The position numbers and the translations under genes were made by a program. A stretch of DNA of 33,801 nucleotides from Bacillota bacterium (lineage in GTDB: Bacteria; Bacillota; Bacilli; Bacillales_A; Planococcaceae): assembly GCA_018816185.1 (NCBI GenBank), contig JAHIWI010000367.1, positions 1-33,801 of the forward strand. Reading direction: 5' to 3'. Positions 24,657-31,431 of this stretch are shown in pieces. Each line of letters begins with the position of its first letter. Within the stretch, counting starts at the first letter, position 1. The notes beneath the pieces were generated by a model that saw nothing but the letters and a program-made list of their open reading frames with translations, did no database searches and was not told where the DNA came from.

Positions 24657-25759
24657 AAAAGAAGCAATTGCTAATTTTAATTATCTTGAATCTGTTTTTA
24701 GCGGGTTGTTGGGACCAACATCTGCTTGTGAATAAAACATTTGTGAACGGAATAAGTTTTGATTTAACAGAGGAAGGAAAAATCCAGGCAACGGTTCGGT
24801 CTTTAAATATAAAGGGCAAAGGTGGAGGGCAAATTGAAATTGAGGATGAACTTATATATGCGGAAAGACCTTCACCGGTAGGTTTATCAATTGACATTGA
24901 TAACATGGTGGCAGGAGAAGTGGATTTACATCAAGCACATATTGTTTTAATTGGTGATGAATTGGCGAAAAAAGGAATAAATCAATTACTTGAGCCTTTT
25001 TATCGCGGAAAAGAATCTAATATTACAAAAAAAATTGCGATTTCCAAAGGAAAAGCAGAAACGATCATATCTACGGAAATAGAAAAAAGCCCTATTGCAT
25101 TCTTTATTTTACAAACGATTGAAGGTGCTGAGAAGGCTACCTATTTGCCAGATGAAAACATTTTAACTGTGTGGACCAAAATTTTAACTCCTGGCAAAGA
25201 TATTATCTTGCCATATTTAGAAAAAATAGAACCAGATAGAATAGGAATTGCGGGGGTCGCTCTTATGCATGGAGAAAAGTTTTCTGGAGAGACCTTGTCA
25301 AAAGAGCAAAGCAGTTTATTATTACTGTTGCTAGACCAATTAAACGTAACGAGCCGTATGGCACTCGTTCTAGATCAAGAGCAAGAAGAGCGGTCCATTG
25401 CTTTTTTTACACGAAAGATGAAAAGAGACATGGAGATTACCGTAGACAAATCAGGAAAGATTATTTGCAGTGTAGATATTAAAATGCAAATAGAAGTAAA
25501 TAGCTATCCGCAAGATTTTAAAGAAGACTTAAATATTAAAGAGATCGAGAAAGAACTTTCTGAAGAATTAACCAAACAAGCAAATGAAATAATCACGACT
25601 CTTTTACAAGCAAATTGTGATGCTTTTGGGATTGGAATGAAGATATCCACTAAACATCCAGATTTGTGGAAAAAATTGAATTGGGATGAAGAATATAAAA
25701 ATGTTCAAATCGAGCCAAAGGTAAACGTAAAAATCATTAAAACTGGTAACGTGTACTAA
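24653..25759 (+). CDS. GerC-family germinant-receptor lipoprotein
   Basis: TTG 24653 overlaps the B-gene stop. The 368-residue product starts KKKQLLILIILNLFLAGCWD with a lipobox (LAGC, Cys19), so it is a lipoprotein facing the inter-membrane space. The sequence after it shows the GerC plan, with VNGISFDLTEEGKIQATVRS and a middle HQAHIVLIGDELAKKGINQL, and a C-terminal GerAC fold (TLLQANCDAFGIG). All three subunits are of normal length, so the receptor should be complete. The germinant cannot be predicted from sequence. Confidence 0.94.
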   Translation: MKKKQLLILIILNLFLAGCWDQHLLVNKTFVNGISFDLTEEGKIQATVRSLNIKGKGGGQIEIEDELIYAERPSPVGLSIDIDNMVAGEVDLHQAHIVLIGDELAKKGINQLLEPFYRGKESNITKKIAISKGKAETIISTEIEKSPIAFFILQTIEGAEKATYLPDENILTVWTKILTPGKDIILPYLEKIEPDRIGIAGVALMHGEKFSGETLSKEQSSLLLLLLDQLNVTSRMALVLDQEQEERSIAFFTRKMKRDMEITVDKSGKIICSVDIKMQIEVNSYPQDFKEDLNIKEIEKELSEELTKQANEIITTLLQANCDAFGIGMKISTKHPDLWKKLNWDEEYKNVQIEPKVNVKIIKTGNVY

Positions 25760-25840
25760 GCAATCCTTCCAGTGGAAAAGTATCCAAATTGATTATTGAA
25801 GATATCAAGCTGGAAGTGGACTTCTACCAGCAATATACAA

Positions 25841-25894
25841 AAGAAACCATCTCCAGCAGACTAAAGGTCACGCAGAGATGGTTCTTTGTCTTTT
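25841..25894 (+). terminator. terminator after the ger operon
   Basis: AAGAAACCATCTC pairs with GAGATGGTTCTT over a 21-nt loop, with CTTTTA following. It lies 82 nt past the GerC stop. Confidence 0.7.
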
Positions 25895-26004
25895 AATACC
25901 TACGTTGTCCCTTTTGTCTCCCCATAGATTCCACCAATGAAAAAAAAGTATCATTAATTAAGTTATCGTGAGGATTCATCCTAAAATCAGGAGTGTAAAA
26001 ATCA

Positions 26005-26073
26005 ATGAACTTTGTATATAAATTAATAATTCTAACCCTTTTTATACGCTTAGTGAAAAGCGTTATTATTTAA
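26005..26073 (+). CDS. possible 22-aa hydrophobic peptide
   Basis: ATG 26005 opens 22 codons reading MNFVYKLIILTLFIRLVKSV and ending II, with AGGAG at 25989-25993 (11 nt upstream, longer than usual). One hydrophobic helix with a few basic residues is the profile of a membrane micropeptide (sporulation or type I toxin-like). No homology is recognised, and the frame may be accidental. Confidence 0.25.
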   Translation: MNFVYKLIILTLFIRLVKSVII

Positions 26074-26090
26074 GTGAAATTAATAAAGAT

Positions 26091-26109
26091 ATTCCGGTCT
26101 TGTCCTAAC
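26091..26109. repeat. TCCGGTCTTGTCCTAAC repeat (copy 2)
   Basis: TTCCGGTCTTGTCCTAACC matches the loop and 3' arm of the copies at 21767 and 28331, but its 5' arm no longer pairs. Confidence 0.4.
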
Positions 26110-26201
26110 CCATATTTGGATTTGAAGATACCATAAAATAAACCAGCCCAGTTTTTTAAATAAACCGTTCCGTTTTGTGGTGCACCATATACAAATGACA
26201 T

Positions 26202-26248
26202 TTAAAAAGGCGTGTAAACTGACAACAGTTTTGACACGCCTTTTTAAA
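26202..26248 (-). terminator. terminator after the four-TM protein
   Basis: AAAAAGGCGTGT pairs with ACACGCCTTTTT around a loop of about 18 nt. It is near-symmetric, next to the stop at 26250. Confidence 0.85.
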
Positions 26249-26249
26249 A

Positions 26250-26678
26250 TTAAATTCCCATAGCAGCCACGGCCCACGGAACAAATGAGAAGCAAAAGAA
26301 AATTATGGCTAAGATTACGATTGCTTTATCGACAGTCGAGCGATTAGTTATGATATTTTTCTCTTTTTTGTGATTCTTTACAAAAATAAAAAGTACCAAT
26401 AACCAAATAACAATATTTAACGGATTTATCATCATTGCTATCCTTTGTAATTTGTCACCAAGCACTGGATCAACTTGATAAATGTAATCGAACCAATGTG
26501 ACCATATATACATTCCGGTGATTTTAAGCACAAAAAACAAACCAATATGAAGAAAAAATCTTTTGAATTTCGGCTTTCCCTTTTCAAAAATTATTACCGC
26601 GATGAGATAAGTAATAAACTCAAATGGCATTGGAATGAAAATGTATATAGATAGACTTGAAGAAAAAGTATCTATCAT
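26250..26678 (-). CDS. integral membrane protein of unknown function (142 aa)
   Basis: Four hydrophobic segments can be seen: PFEFITYLIAVIIFEK, FLHIGLFFVLKITGMYIW, MINPLNIVIWLLVLFIFV and KAIVILAIIFFCFSFVPWAV. Short charged loops (KGKPKFKRF, KNHKKEKN) separate them. AGGAGG with a normal gap precedes ATG 26678, and a terminator follows the stop. I do not recognise the family. It is monocistronic. Confidence 0.65.
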   Translation of the reverse strand: MIDTFSSSLSIYIFIPMPFEFITYLIAVIIFEKGKPKFKRFFLHIGLFFVLKITGMYIWSHWFDYIYQVDPVLGDKLQRIAMMINPLNIVIWLLVLFIFVKNHKKEKNIITNRSTVDKAIVILAIIFFCFSFVPWAVAAMGI

Positions 26679-26856
26679 CTAATTTCCTCCTTTCTAATCC
26701 AAGTATTTAGGTTAACCTGCAGTGAAAATGTCATGTAATGACGTGCCATTTGACTGGAAATTCTCTTTTCAAGCGTTTGATAATCAGCTTTTCCGATATA
26801 ACATAAACAATCCTTATGGAAAGACAGAAAACCAATAGCCAATCAACGTTAAATTT

Positions 26857-27159
26857 TTAAACAAATTCAACTATGCTTGCGCACAAATCCTTCAATAATT
26901 CATGGTTGTCTCTTTTTACAGAATAAAAGTAATTCCAAACAAAACAATCAGAGTCATACACTAGTACAAATTCAAATTCGTCAGTAGCTAACAAACAAGC
27001 AATTCTAAATTCATCCTCAGATTCCTTAATTAGTTTGACTCCTGGAACTTCTATAAATTTGTCTAGAATTATCTTAAAGTTCTCACGCTCTATTAGTCCG
27101 TCGATAATTATATCAACATCACCATTATCAAAAAACACTTCTTTAACTTTTAATTTCAT
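26857..27159 (-). CDS. small hypothetical protein (100 aa)
   Basis: GGGTGG is 5 nt before ATG 27159. The frame extends to GTG 27168, but the ribosome site overlaps that codon. The product alternates short strands and acidic helices (VKEVFFDNGDVDIIIDGLIE, then LKDLCASIVEFV), has no signal peptide and resembles small soluble orphan or immunity-type proteins. No family recognised. It lies just beyond repeat copy f. Confidence 0.55.
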   Translation of the reverse strand: MKLKVKEVFFDNGDVDIIIDGLIERENFKIILDKFIEVPGVKLIKESEDEFRIACLLATDEFEFVLVYDSDCFVWNYFYSVKRDNHELLKDLCASIVEFV

Positions 27160-27246
27160 AGATTCCACCCATTTTTCTAAACGAAATTATTTTGGATAGG
27201 CTACACTTAGTTGGACAGTAAAAATAAGGCATCTCATTTCGTTTTT

Positions 27247-27283
27247 TACTAAAGCACCCGTTAGTTTAAGTACAATACTTAAC
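27247..27283 (-). repeat. AACTAACG hairpin repeat, 3' boundary type (copy f)
   Basis: ACTAAAG-CACC-CGTTAGT matches copy e at 11907, with one changed stem base. The following AAGTACAATACTT matches e at 11 of 13 positions. On the minus strand it follows the stop of the 115-aa gene. Confidence 0.6.
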
Positions 27284-27308
27284 AACTTCTACTCATAAAG
27301 TTGTTAAG
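27278..27308 (-). terminator. hairpin overlapping the stop of the 115-aa gene
   Basis: CTTAACAACTT and AAGTTGTTAAG form a perfect 11-bp stem around a 9-nt loop and include the TAA stop at 27306-27304. No T-tract of note. Confidence 0.5.
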
Positions 27309-27651
27309 TTAATTCCTTTAACCATTCCTCGAACCATTCAATGGGCAGTTTTACTTTAGAATAATCCAACTGTTGTAGTTCTTTAAGCGAGAAAGTATTA
27401 GCTAAATATAATTCCCACTGTGCAGAAATATCCTCTAATATGCCGTATAGCCTTTCATCATCTAATCCATCCTTATCTATATAATTCATATAATGCTTAT
27501 CACACCAATTACAAATCTGTTGATGAGTATATTGATTTGTTTTATTTACCACACTCTTTAACAAATCAACAAGGTTTTCCTTACTAAACGACCAATCGAT
27601 TTCAATGAAATTTGATTCAGTCCAGCTACCTAAATATCGGTTTCTTCCCAC
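27304..27651 (-). CDS. small hypothetical protein (115 aa), cassette-like unit
   Basis: GAGGTG precedes the GTG start at 27651. The product is Trp-rich and acidic, with YLGSWTESNFIEIDWSFSKE at the N-terminus and LEDISAQWELYLANTFSLKE near the end. It has no signal or membrane segment. I do not recognise it; the size and style recall immunity proteins. The gene is bounded by hairpin repeats f (27247) and c (27711). Confidence 0.55.
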   Translation of the reverse strand: MGRNRYLGSWTESNFIEIDWSFSKENLVDLLKSVVNKTNQYTHQQICNWCDKHYMNYIDKDGLDDERLYGILEDISAQWELYLANTFSLKELQQLDYSKVKLPIEWFEEWLKELT

Positions 27652-27710
27652 CAGTTACACCTCGGTATAAAATATGATTGGTATTTAATTCTACGTATAT
27701 TTAATGGATT

Positions 27711-27774
27711 CCTTCTTAAACTAACCTGCTTCGTTAGTTGAATAAGGAAAAGGCTCTAGTCCTTATTGAAGTAG
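27711..27774 (-). repeat. AACTAAC/GTTAGTT hairpin repeat (copy c)
   Basis: CCTTCTTAAACTAAC pairs with GTTAGTTGAATAAGG at 13 of 15 positions around CTGCTTC. A second stem AATAAGGA/TCCTTATT follows. It matches copy a in several blocks and lies between the 115-aa and 73-aa genes. Confidence 0.65.
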
Positions 27775-27783
27775 ATCTACCCT

Positions 27784-28005
27784 TTAGTTTAATAACTTTT
27801 GATTCATCATTTTTTCAATATAGGTTTTGGTGTACGAGGTGATTACTGAATCACTATAATCCCCTCCTGTAGAGTAAGAGATATTCATAATATCTTTTGT
27901 TACCTTTTTTATAATTTCTTCAGATAGGTTTATTTCTTTATTTTTCAACATTTCCTTTACTAAACTTTGACATCTTTTAATGTCCTTTTCATTTGCAGAT
28001 AACAT
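27784..28005 (-). CDS. small hypothetical protein (73 aa), cassette-like unit
   Basis: AGGAAGGA precedes ATG 28005 at a normal distance, and an extended -10 promoter lies upstream at 28144-28152. The product is a charged helical protein (CQSLVKEMLKNKEINLSEE, then a Ser/Tyr-rich middle and VITSYTKTYIEKMMNQK). No signal peptide or membrane segment, no family recognised. Hairpin repeats c and d flank it. Confidence 0.5.
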   Translation of the reverse strand: MLSANEKDIKRCQSLVKEMLKNKEINLSEEIIKKVTKDIMNISYSTGGDYSDSVITSYTKTYIEKMMNQKLLN

Positions 28006-28064
28006 TAAAATCCTTCCTATTAAATAACCCTGTCACATTTACGACTTCTGACCAATAAAAATTA

Positions 28065-28106
28065 CTGCTTGTTCCACTATCCTGCTGCGTTAGTTCAATA
28101 AAGCAG
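28065..28106 (-). repeat. AACTAACG hairpin repeat (copy d)
   Basis: CTGCTT at 28065 and AAGCAG at 28101 close an imperfect hairpin with GTTAGTTCAATA in the right arm. The core TGCTGCGTTAGTT is identical to copy b. It is in the leader of the 73-aa gene. Confidence 0.6.
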
Positions 28107-28143
28107 ATTAATTTTGAATCCTACCTCTAATAGAAATACGTTT

Positions 28144-28152
28144 ATTATACCA
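28144..28152 (-). promoter_or_regulatory. extended -10 promoter of the 73-aa gene
   Basis: TGGTATAAT on the minus strand is an exact extended -10, 140 bp before the start. No good -35 is seen. It lies upstream of repeat d, so the repeat would be in the transcript leader. Confidence 0.4.
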
Positions 28153-28237
28153 TAATTTGGTTATTAAATATGAAGAGCTCACGTTTTTAGTTGTTTCAAT
28201 TTTCATTTTTTATTACATTGAATAATCCCTTCGTATG

Positions 28238-28271
28238 CGAATGTAACGTTTTCCTATAAGTGTTACATTCG
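28238..28271. other. 10-bp inverted repeat
   Basis: CGAATGTAAC and GTTACATTCG are perfect complements separated by 14 nt. No T-tract. Could be an operator or a structure left of the transposon. Confidence 0.45.
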
Positions 28272-28330
28272 ATTGAAATCAAAAAAGCGTAATATCTTAA
28301 ATCAGGGTACAGAAGAATACTTCAATAATC

Positions 28331-28365
28331 ATTAGTTATGACAGTCCGGTCTTGTCATAACTAAT
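28331..28365. repeat. TCCGGTC hairpin repeat (copy 3)
   Basis: ATTAGTTATGAC and GTCATAACTAAT form a perfect 12-bp stem around AGTCCGGTCTT. It is the best-formed of the four copies and lies 40 bp outside the left end of the Tn3-type element. Confidence 0.55.
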
Positions 28366-28405
28366 GAGAAAAATGCACACAGAAAAAGACGTTTTAACCC
28401 TATTA

Positions 28406-28443
28406 GGGGTAACGTCAGGAAATGCGGAATTACAACGACAACG
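28406..28443 (+). repeat. left terminal inverted repeat of the Tn3-type element
   Basis: GGGGTAACGTCAGGAAATGC, then GGAATTACAACGACAACG. It differs from the Tn1546 end as I remember it by a few substitutions and one missing A. Confidence 0.65.
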
Positions 28444-28461
28444 ATAAGGAAATTCCAAATT

Positions 28462-28508
28462 AAAAAGCCCAACTTCTCTATAAATCAAAATAGAGAAATT
28501 GAGCTTTT
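28462..28508 (-). terminator. terminator after the DJ-1/PfpI gene
   Basis: On the minus strand GAAAAGCTCAATTTCTCTAT pairs imperfectly with ATAGAGAAGTTGGGCTTTTT and ends in a T-tract, about 10 nt after the stop. Confidence 0.75.
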
Positions 28509-28516
28509 CAGTTACT

Positions 28517-29149
28517 TCATTTATTTACTGAATTCATTAACTGGAAGAAGTATTCTGGTTGATGAGTTTTGTTTAGGTTATACCATGAATGTAATGCATC
28601 TGGTGCAAATACATCTAATTTTTTCAGTACTTCCATCGCAAATTCCAAAGGAGCTATTCCTGATGCAGTAACTAAATTCGCATCAGATACCGCAGATTCC
28701 ATCTCATAGAACTTTTCTCCTTTATAGTTAGGACATACCATTTTAGTATATTCTAAGTTATTACTTGTATGCTTTCTCGTATCTAAGTATCCCATATTCG
28801 CGATGCCCTCAATTGCACCACAAATTGCGGCAATAGTAACTCCAAGCTTTAAAGCTTGGCCAATTCTTTCCAAGATAGGTTGATGAATTTCTTCACTCCA
28901 AGTAGTCCCTCCTGGTAAAATTAAAAGATCTTTACTCTCAAGAGTACATTCATCAAGGGAAATATCTGGTTTTATGCTCAGTCCTCCCATCGTAGTAATC
29001 ATTTCTTTATTAGCTCCTACTGTAATTACTTTTAAAGGTACTAAACCTTTTTTGAAATATCTTCCTGAGTTTAGTTCAGCAATTAAATATCCATATTCCC
29101 AGTCGGACATTGTATTAAATACATATAGAAAAACTTTTTTTGTTTGCAT
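28517..29149 (-). CDS. DJ-1/PfpI family protein (class I glutamine amidotransferase-like)
   Basis: The 210-residue product has the DJ-1 order of elements: KKVFLYVFNTMSDWEYGYL with Glu18, SKDLLILPGGTTW, and the nucleophile elbow AAICGAIEGIA with Cys110. TARK-type HTSNN follows as in YdeA/YoaZ-like members. Such proteins are proteases, glyoxalases or deglycases, and the reaction here is open. The frame extends to 29170, but GGAG 9 nt before ATG 29149 favours the shorter start. It lies next to a same-strand WYL regulator inside the Tn3-type element, so the regulator probably controls it. Confidence 0.85.
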   Translation of the reverse strand: MQTKKVFLYVFNTMSDWEYGYLIAELNSGRYFKKGLVPLKVITVGANKEMITTMGGLSIKPDISLDECTLESKDLLILPGGTTWSEEIHQPILERIGQALKLGVTIAAICGAIEGIANMGYLDTRKHTSNNLEYTKMVCPNYKGEKFYEMESAVSDANLVTASGIAPLEFAMEVLKKLDVFAPDALHSWYNLNKTHQPEYFFQLMNSVNK

Positions 29150-29192
29150 CCAATAACACTCCATTCGCAATTGATATAGCCATTATAAAATA

Positions 29193-29221
29193 ACTTCCCT
29201 GACAGTTAACGTCAGGGAAGT
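29193..29221 (-). terminator. hairpin after the WYL regulator gene
   Basis: ACTTCCCTGAC and GTCAGGGAAGT form a perfect 11-bp stem around AGTTAAC, followed on the minus strand by TATTTTAT. It separates the regulator from the DJ-1 gene. Confidence 0.7.
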
Positions 29222-29223
29222 CA

Positions 29224-30186
29224 TCATACTTCATGAAATTTTATTAATTCCGACAGAACTTCAATAAGTCTTTTCTTAAGACTTATTGGTTCAATAACTT
29301 TAATAGATTTATTGTACGGTAAAAGTAAATAAGGTACATATGTATGTATCACATCTTTTTCAAGAAGAAAAACTGCTTGATTTGAAGTCCGTTCTTGTAA
29401 ATAATGTCCTAAAAACCAATGTTGGCAAATATCAGCCAATACACTTTTATCCCCATTAATAACCAAAGAAATAATCCCTTCCTTATCTTCTATAGTTGGA
29501 AGAAGATTTTTTATAAAAAAGTCCCGTGCTAAAAAATTTTCTGGCCGGTTAAACTTATTTTCGGTTAGCACTAGAGTTTCAATTCGATCTACTCTAAAAC
29601 TACGGATATCATTCCTAAGATGACAAAATCCAATCACATACCACTTATTATTCCAATAGATAATTCTGTATGGATCGACCAATCGATCATTTAATTGCTT
29701 TTCTCCACTTTTATGGTAAAGAATTTTTACTGAGTACCCGTCAGCTACGGCCTGCTCCAACTCCTTCAAAAAAGGTTCCATAGAGAGTGAACTTAATCGA
29801 CTTATTACTTCAAGACTAGTTAAATGTTGGTTTATCTTTGTTTCCTGCTCATGATTTGAGTATTTACTTAGTTTTGAAATGGCACTATTTAGTGCTTCAC
29901 CTCCATAATATCCGGCTTCTTCTGCAAAAACAGCAGCGTGAAAAAGTGAAGTTTGCTCCTCAAAATCAAAAAAAAGAGGAGCCTCAATAAAATTGTTCAT
30001 TAAAGTGTATCCACCGTTATGCCCTGGTTCTGAAATTATAGGTACGCCACTTGTTGAAATTGTAGCAATATAACGATACACAGTCCTTATATTCATCTCT
30101 AACTTTTCTGAAATTTGTTTTGCAGTAATTTTTTCACCTGAACGAAGCATCCACAGAATTGCTAACATATTGTCAATTTTAGGCAT
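29224..30186 (-). CDS. HTH/WYL-domain transcriptional regulator
   Basis: A 320-residue regulator of the YafY type. The N-terminal helix-turn-helix (ITAKQISEKLEMNIRTVYRY, about 20-39) is followed by GVPIISEPGHNGGYTL. The WYL domain from about residue 140 has the segment DPYRIIYWNNKWYVIGFCHL and the RSFRVDRIETL strand. WYL domains bind ligands, often nucleotides or single-stranded nucleic acid, and many regulate defence or stress genes. It is upstream of the DJ-1/PfpI gene on the same strand, separated by a hairpin. The likely target is that gene; inferred. Confidence 0.9.
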   Translation of the reverse strand: MPKIDNMLAILWMLRSGEKITAKQISEKLEMNIRTVYRYIATISTSGVPIISEPGHNGGYTLMNNFIEAPLFFDFEEQTSLFHAAVFAEEAGYYGGEALNSAISKLSKYSNHEQETKINQHLTSLEVISRLSSLSMEPFLKELEQAVADGYSVKILYHKSGEKQLNDRLVDPYRIIYWNNKWYVIGFCHLRNDIRSFRVDRIETLVLTENKFNRPENFLARDFFIKNLLPTIEDKEGIISLVINGDKSVLADICQHWFLGHYLQERTSNQAVFLLEKDVIHTYVPYLLLPYNKSIKVIEPISLKKRLIEVLSELIKFHEV

Positions 30187-30277
30187 GTAATTCCACCTCT
30201 ATACAAAATTTATTTTCTATTATATATTTCCGATTTTTGGTATAACTCATCAACTGTTTTTTCCGATACAAAGATGA

Positions 30278-30598
30278 ATGAATAAAGGAGAAGCCATGAA
30301 TCGACTGGCAAGAGCTATTTTCTTCGGAAAACAAGGAGAGCTTAGGGAACGAACCATACAGCATCAGCTTCTAAGAGCTAGTGCTTTAGATATAATTATA
30401 AATGCGATCAGTATCTGGAATACTCTACATCTAACTAAAGCAGTTAAATATCAAAAGCTCAAAGGTAGTTTTAATGAAGACTTATTGCACCATATGTCAC
30501 CTTTAGGCTGGGAATATATTAATTTGCTAGGAGAATACCATTTTAATTCGGAGAAAGTGATCTCATTAGATTCTTTCAGACCACTGAAACTTTCTTAA
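30278..30598 (+). pseudogene. tnpA: C-terminal remnant of a Tn3-family transposase
   Basis: The 106-codon open frame reads MNRLARAIFFGKQGELRERT, then LLRASALDIIINAISIWNTL, and later HHMSPLGWEYINLLGEYHF, a near-perfect Tn3 TnpA C-terminus. The full transposase is near 990 residues. A TGA precedes the ATG in frame, and the upstream sequence belongs to the divergent WYL gene, so the 5' 90% is gone. The stop is 33 bp from the right terminal repeat, the usual Tn3 arrangement. Confidence 0.88.
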
Positions 30599-30631
30599 CG
30601 TTGTTAAAAAGAGAGAATCGTCTGGAAAATA

Positions 30632-30670
30632 GGCTTAGCGTTGTAAATCCGCATTTTCATGGCTACATGG
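30632..30670 (-). repeat. right terminal inverted repeat of the Tn3-type element (decayed tip)
   Basis: GGCTTAGCGTTGTAAATCCG, then CATTTTC, matches the inverted Tn1546 end. The outer tip, where CCCC is expected, reads ATGG and is damaged. Confidence 0.65.
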
Positions 30671-30712
30671 ATGACTAGCGGGTTCTATTTGTATTGAGCT
30701 GTTGAAGTATTT

Positions 30713-30740
30713 AGTCCGGCAATACCGTTATGTCCTAACT
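30713..30740. repeat. divergent TCCGG...TGTCCTAAC repeat (copy 4)
   Basis: AGTCCGG and TATGTCCTAACTT match the loop and 3' arm of the other copies, with an inserted AATACCGT-like segment between them. It lies 43 bp outside the right end of the Tn3-type element. Confidence 0.35.
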
Positions 30741-30747
30741 TGAAAAT

Positions 30748-30906
30748 TTAATTTCTCATTTCTTTATTAAATTTTCTTAAAATCAAATTTTTATTTTCAA
30801 TAAATATCTCTATAGAATCACCTTTTCTTATAGCTAATATTTCAATAATTTCTTTGGGTATTTTTAATCGATTTGCTGAATCTATTTTCCTTATATATGT
30901 ATTCAT
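30748..30906 (-). CDS. short AbrB/SpoVT-type DNA-binding protein (52 aa)
   Basis: ATG 30906 opens 52 codons reading MNTYIRKIDSANRLKIPKEI and continuing IEILAIRKGDSIEIFI, the swapped-hairpin beta-barrel of AbrB, Abh and SpoVT N-termini. It ends LILRKFNKEM. There is no C-terminal dimerisation domain, so it is like a MazE- or AbrB-type stand-alone DNA-binding module. The ribosome site is poor (TAAGTAG), so expression is uncertain. No toxin gene is adjacent on its strand. Confidence 0.65.
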   Translation of the reverse strand: MNTYIRKIDSANRLKIPKEIIEILAIRKGDSIEIFIENKNLILRKFNKEMRN

Positions 30907-31069
30907 AAATAACTACTTAAAAGAAAAAATATATTATGATGACCCGTCATCAAAACGGTATTCTAAAGACATTAATATGGTAATTATTTCAATAATATCA
31001 TTATCTACATAGAATTGAATGATATAATTTGATATTATTAAAAAATCAAAATTTACTTAGGAGATAGTG

Positions 31070-31393
31070 ATGCCTATTTACAACAAACTTGTCCGCGACA
31101 GAATTCCAGAAATAATTGAAGCTAATAATAAAAAATTCTCACTGAAAGTTCTTGAATTATTTGAACATGAATTTGAAATTAAACGTAAATTAGTTGAAGA
31201 ATTAACGGAATACCAAGAAACGACTAATAATGCGGATGCTATTGAAGAACTAGCTGATTTATTGGAACTTATTTATGCTGTTCTACCGTTGCATGGTTCA
31301 TCAATGGAAGAGTTAGAGAAAGTACGATTAGCGAAGCGTGAGAAACGTGGTGGATTTGAGAAGGGATATTTTCTTATCGAGGTACAAGATTAG
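31070..31393 (+). CDS. MazG-like nucleotide pyrophosphohydrolase
   Basis: The 107-residue protein begins MPIYNKLVRDRIPEIIEANN and contains KLVEELTEYQE and AIEELADLLELIYAV. This is the all-alpha NTP pyrophosphatase pattern in which Glu residues of E-x2-E-type helices bind Mg2+. The start KLVRDRIPE is typical of 'phosphoribosyl-ATP pyrophosphohydrolase-like' house-cleaning enzymes. AGGAG (31060) is 6 nt from ATG 31070 and 3 nt from GTG 31067, so the ATG is used. A convergent terminator follows. Confidence 0.87.
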   Translation: MPIYNKLVRDRIPEIIEANNKKFSLKVLELFEHEFEIKRKLVEELTEYQETTNNADAIEELADLLELIYAVLPLHGSSMEELEKVRLAKREKRGGFEKGYFLIEVQD

Positions 31394-31395
31394 TT

Positions 31396-31431
31396 AAACC
31401 CCTTGGAATAATTGATATTCCTAGGGGTTTT
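31396..31431. terminator. bidirectional terminator
   Basis: AAACCCC-TT-GGAATA pairs with TATTCC-TA-GGGGTTT around ATTGA between two convergent genes, with a T-tract on both strands. Confidence 0.8.

Larger units (their letters stand above)
28406..30670. mobile_element. decayed Tn3-family element (Tn1546-like ends)
   Basis: A 38-bp GGGG-starting terminal repeat at 28406-28443 and an inverted, damaged partner at about 30632-30670 bound 2.26 kb. This holds a DJ-1/PfpI gene, a WYL-type regulator and the last 100 codons of a Tn3 transposase. The tnpA fragment runs toward the right end, as expected for Tn3 elements. About 2.5 kb of tnpA and any resolvase are missing, so the element cannot move on its own. 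The left end is preceded by TATTA, a possible 5-bp target duplication that is not seen at the damaged right end. Confidence 0.65.

Noticed and set aside
25770-25860. Open frame after GerC (SSGKVSKLIIEDIKLEVDF)
   Set aside because: It has no start, ends inside the terminator and was not recognised. It could be a remnant, but the evidence is too thin to list.
11907-28106. Calling the hairpin repeats true integron attC sites
   Set aside because: Arms AACTAAC/GTTAGTT do not fit the GTTRRRY and RYYYAAC consensus, and no integron integrase is in the window.
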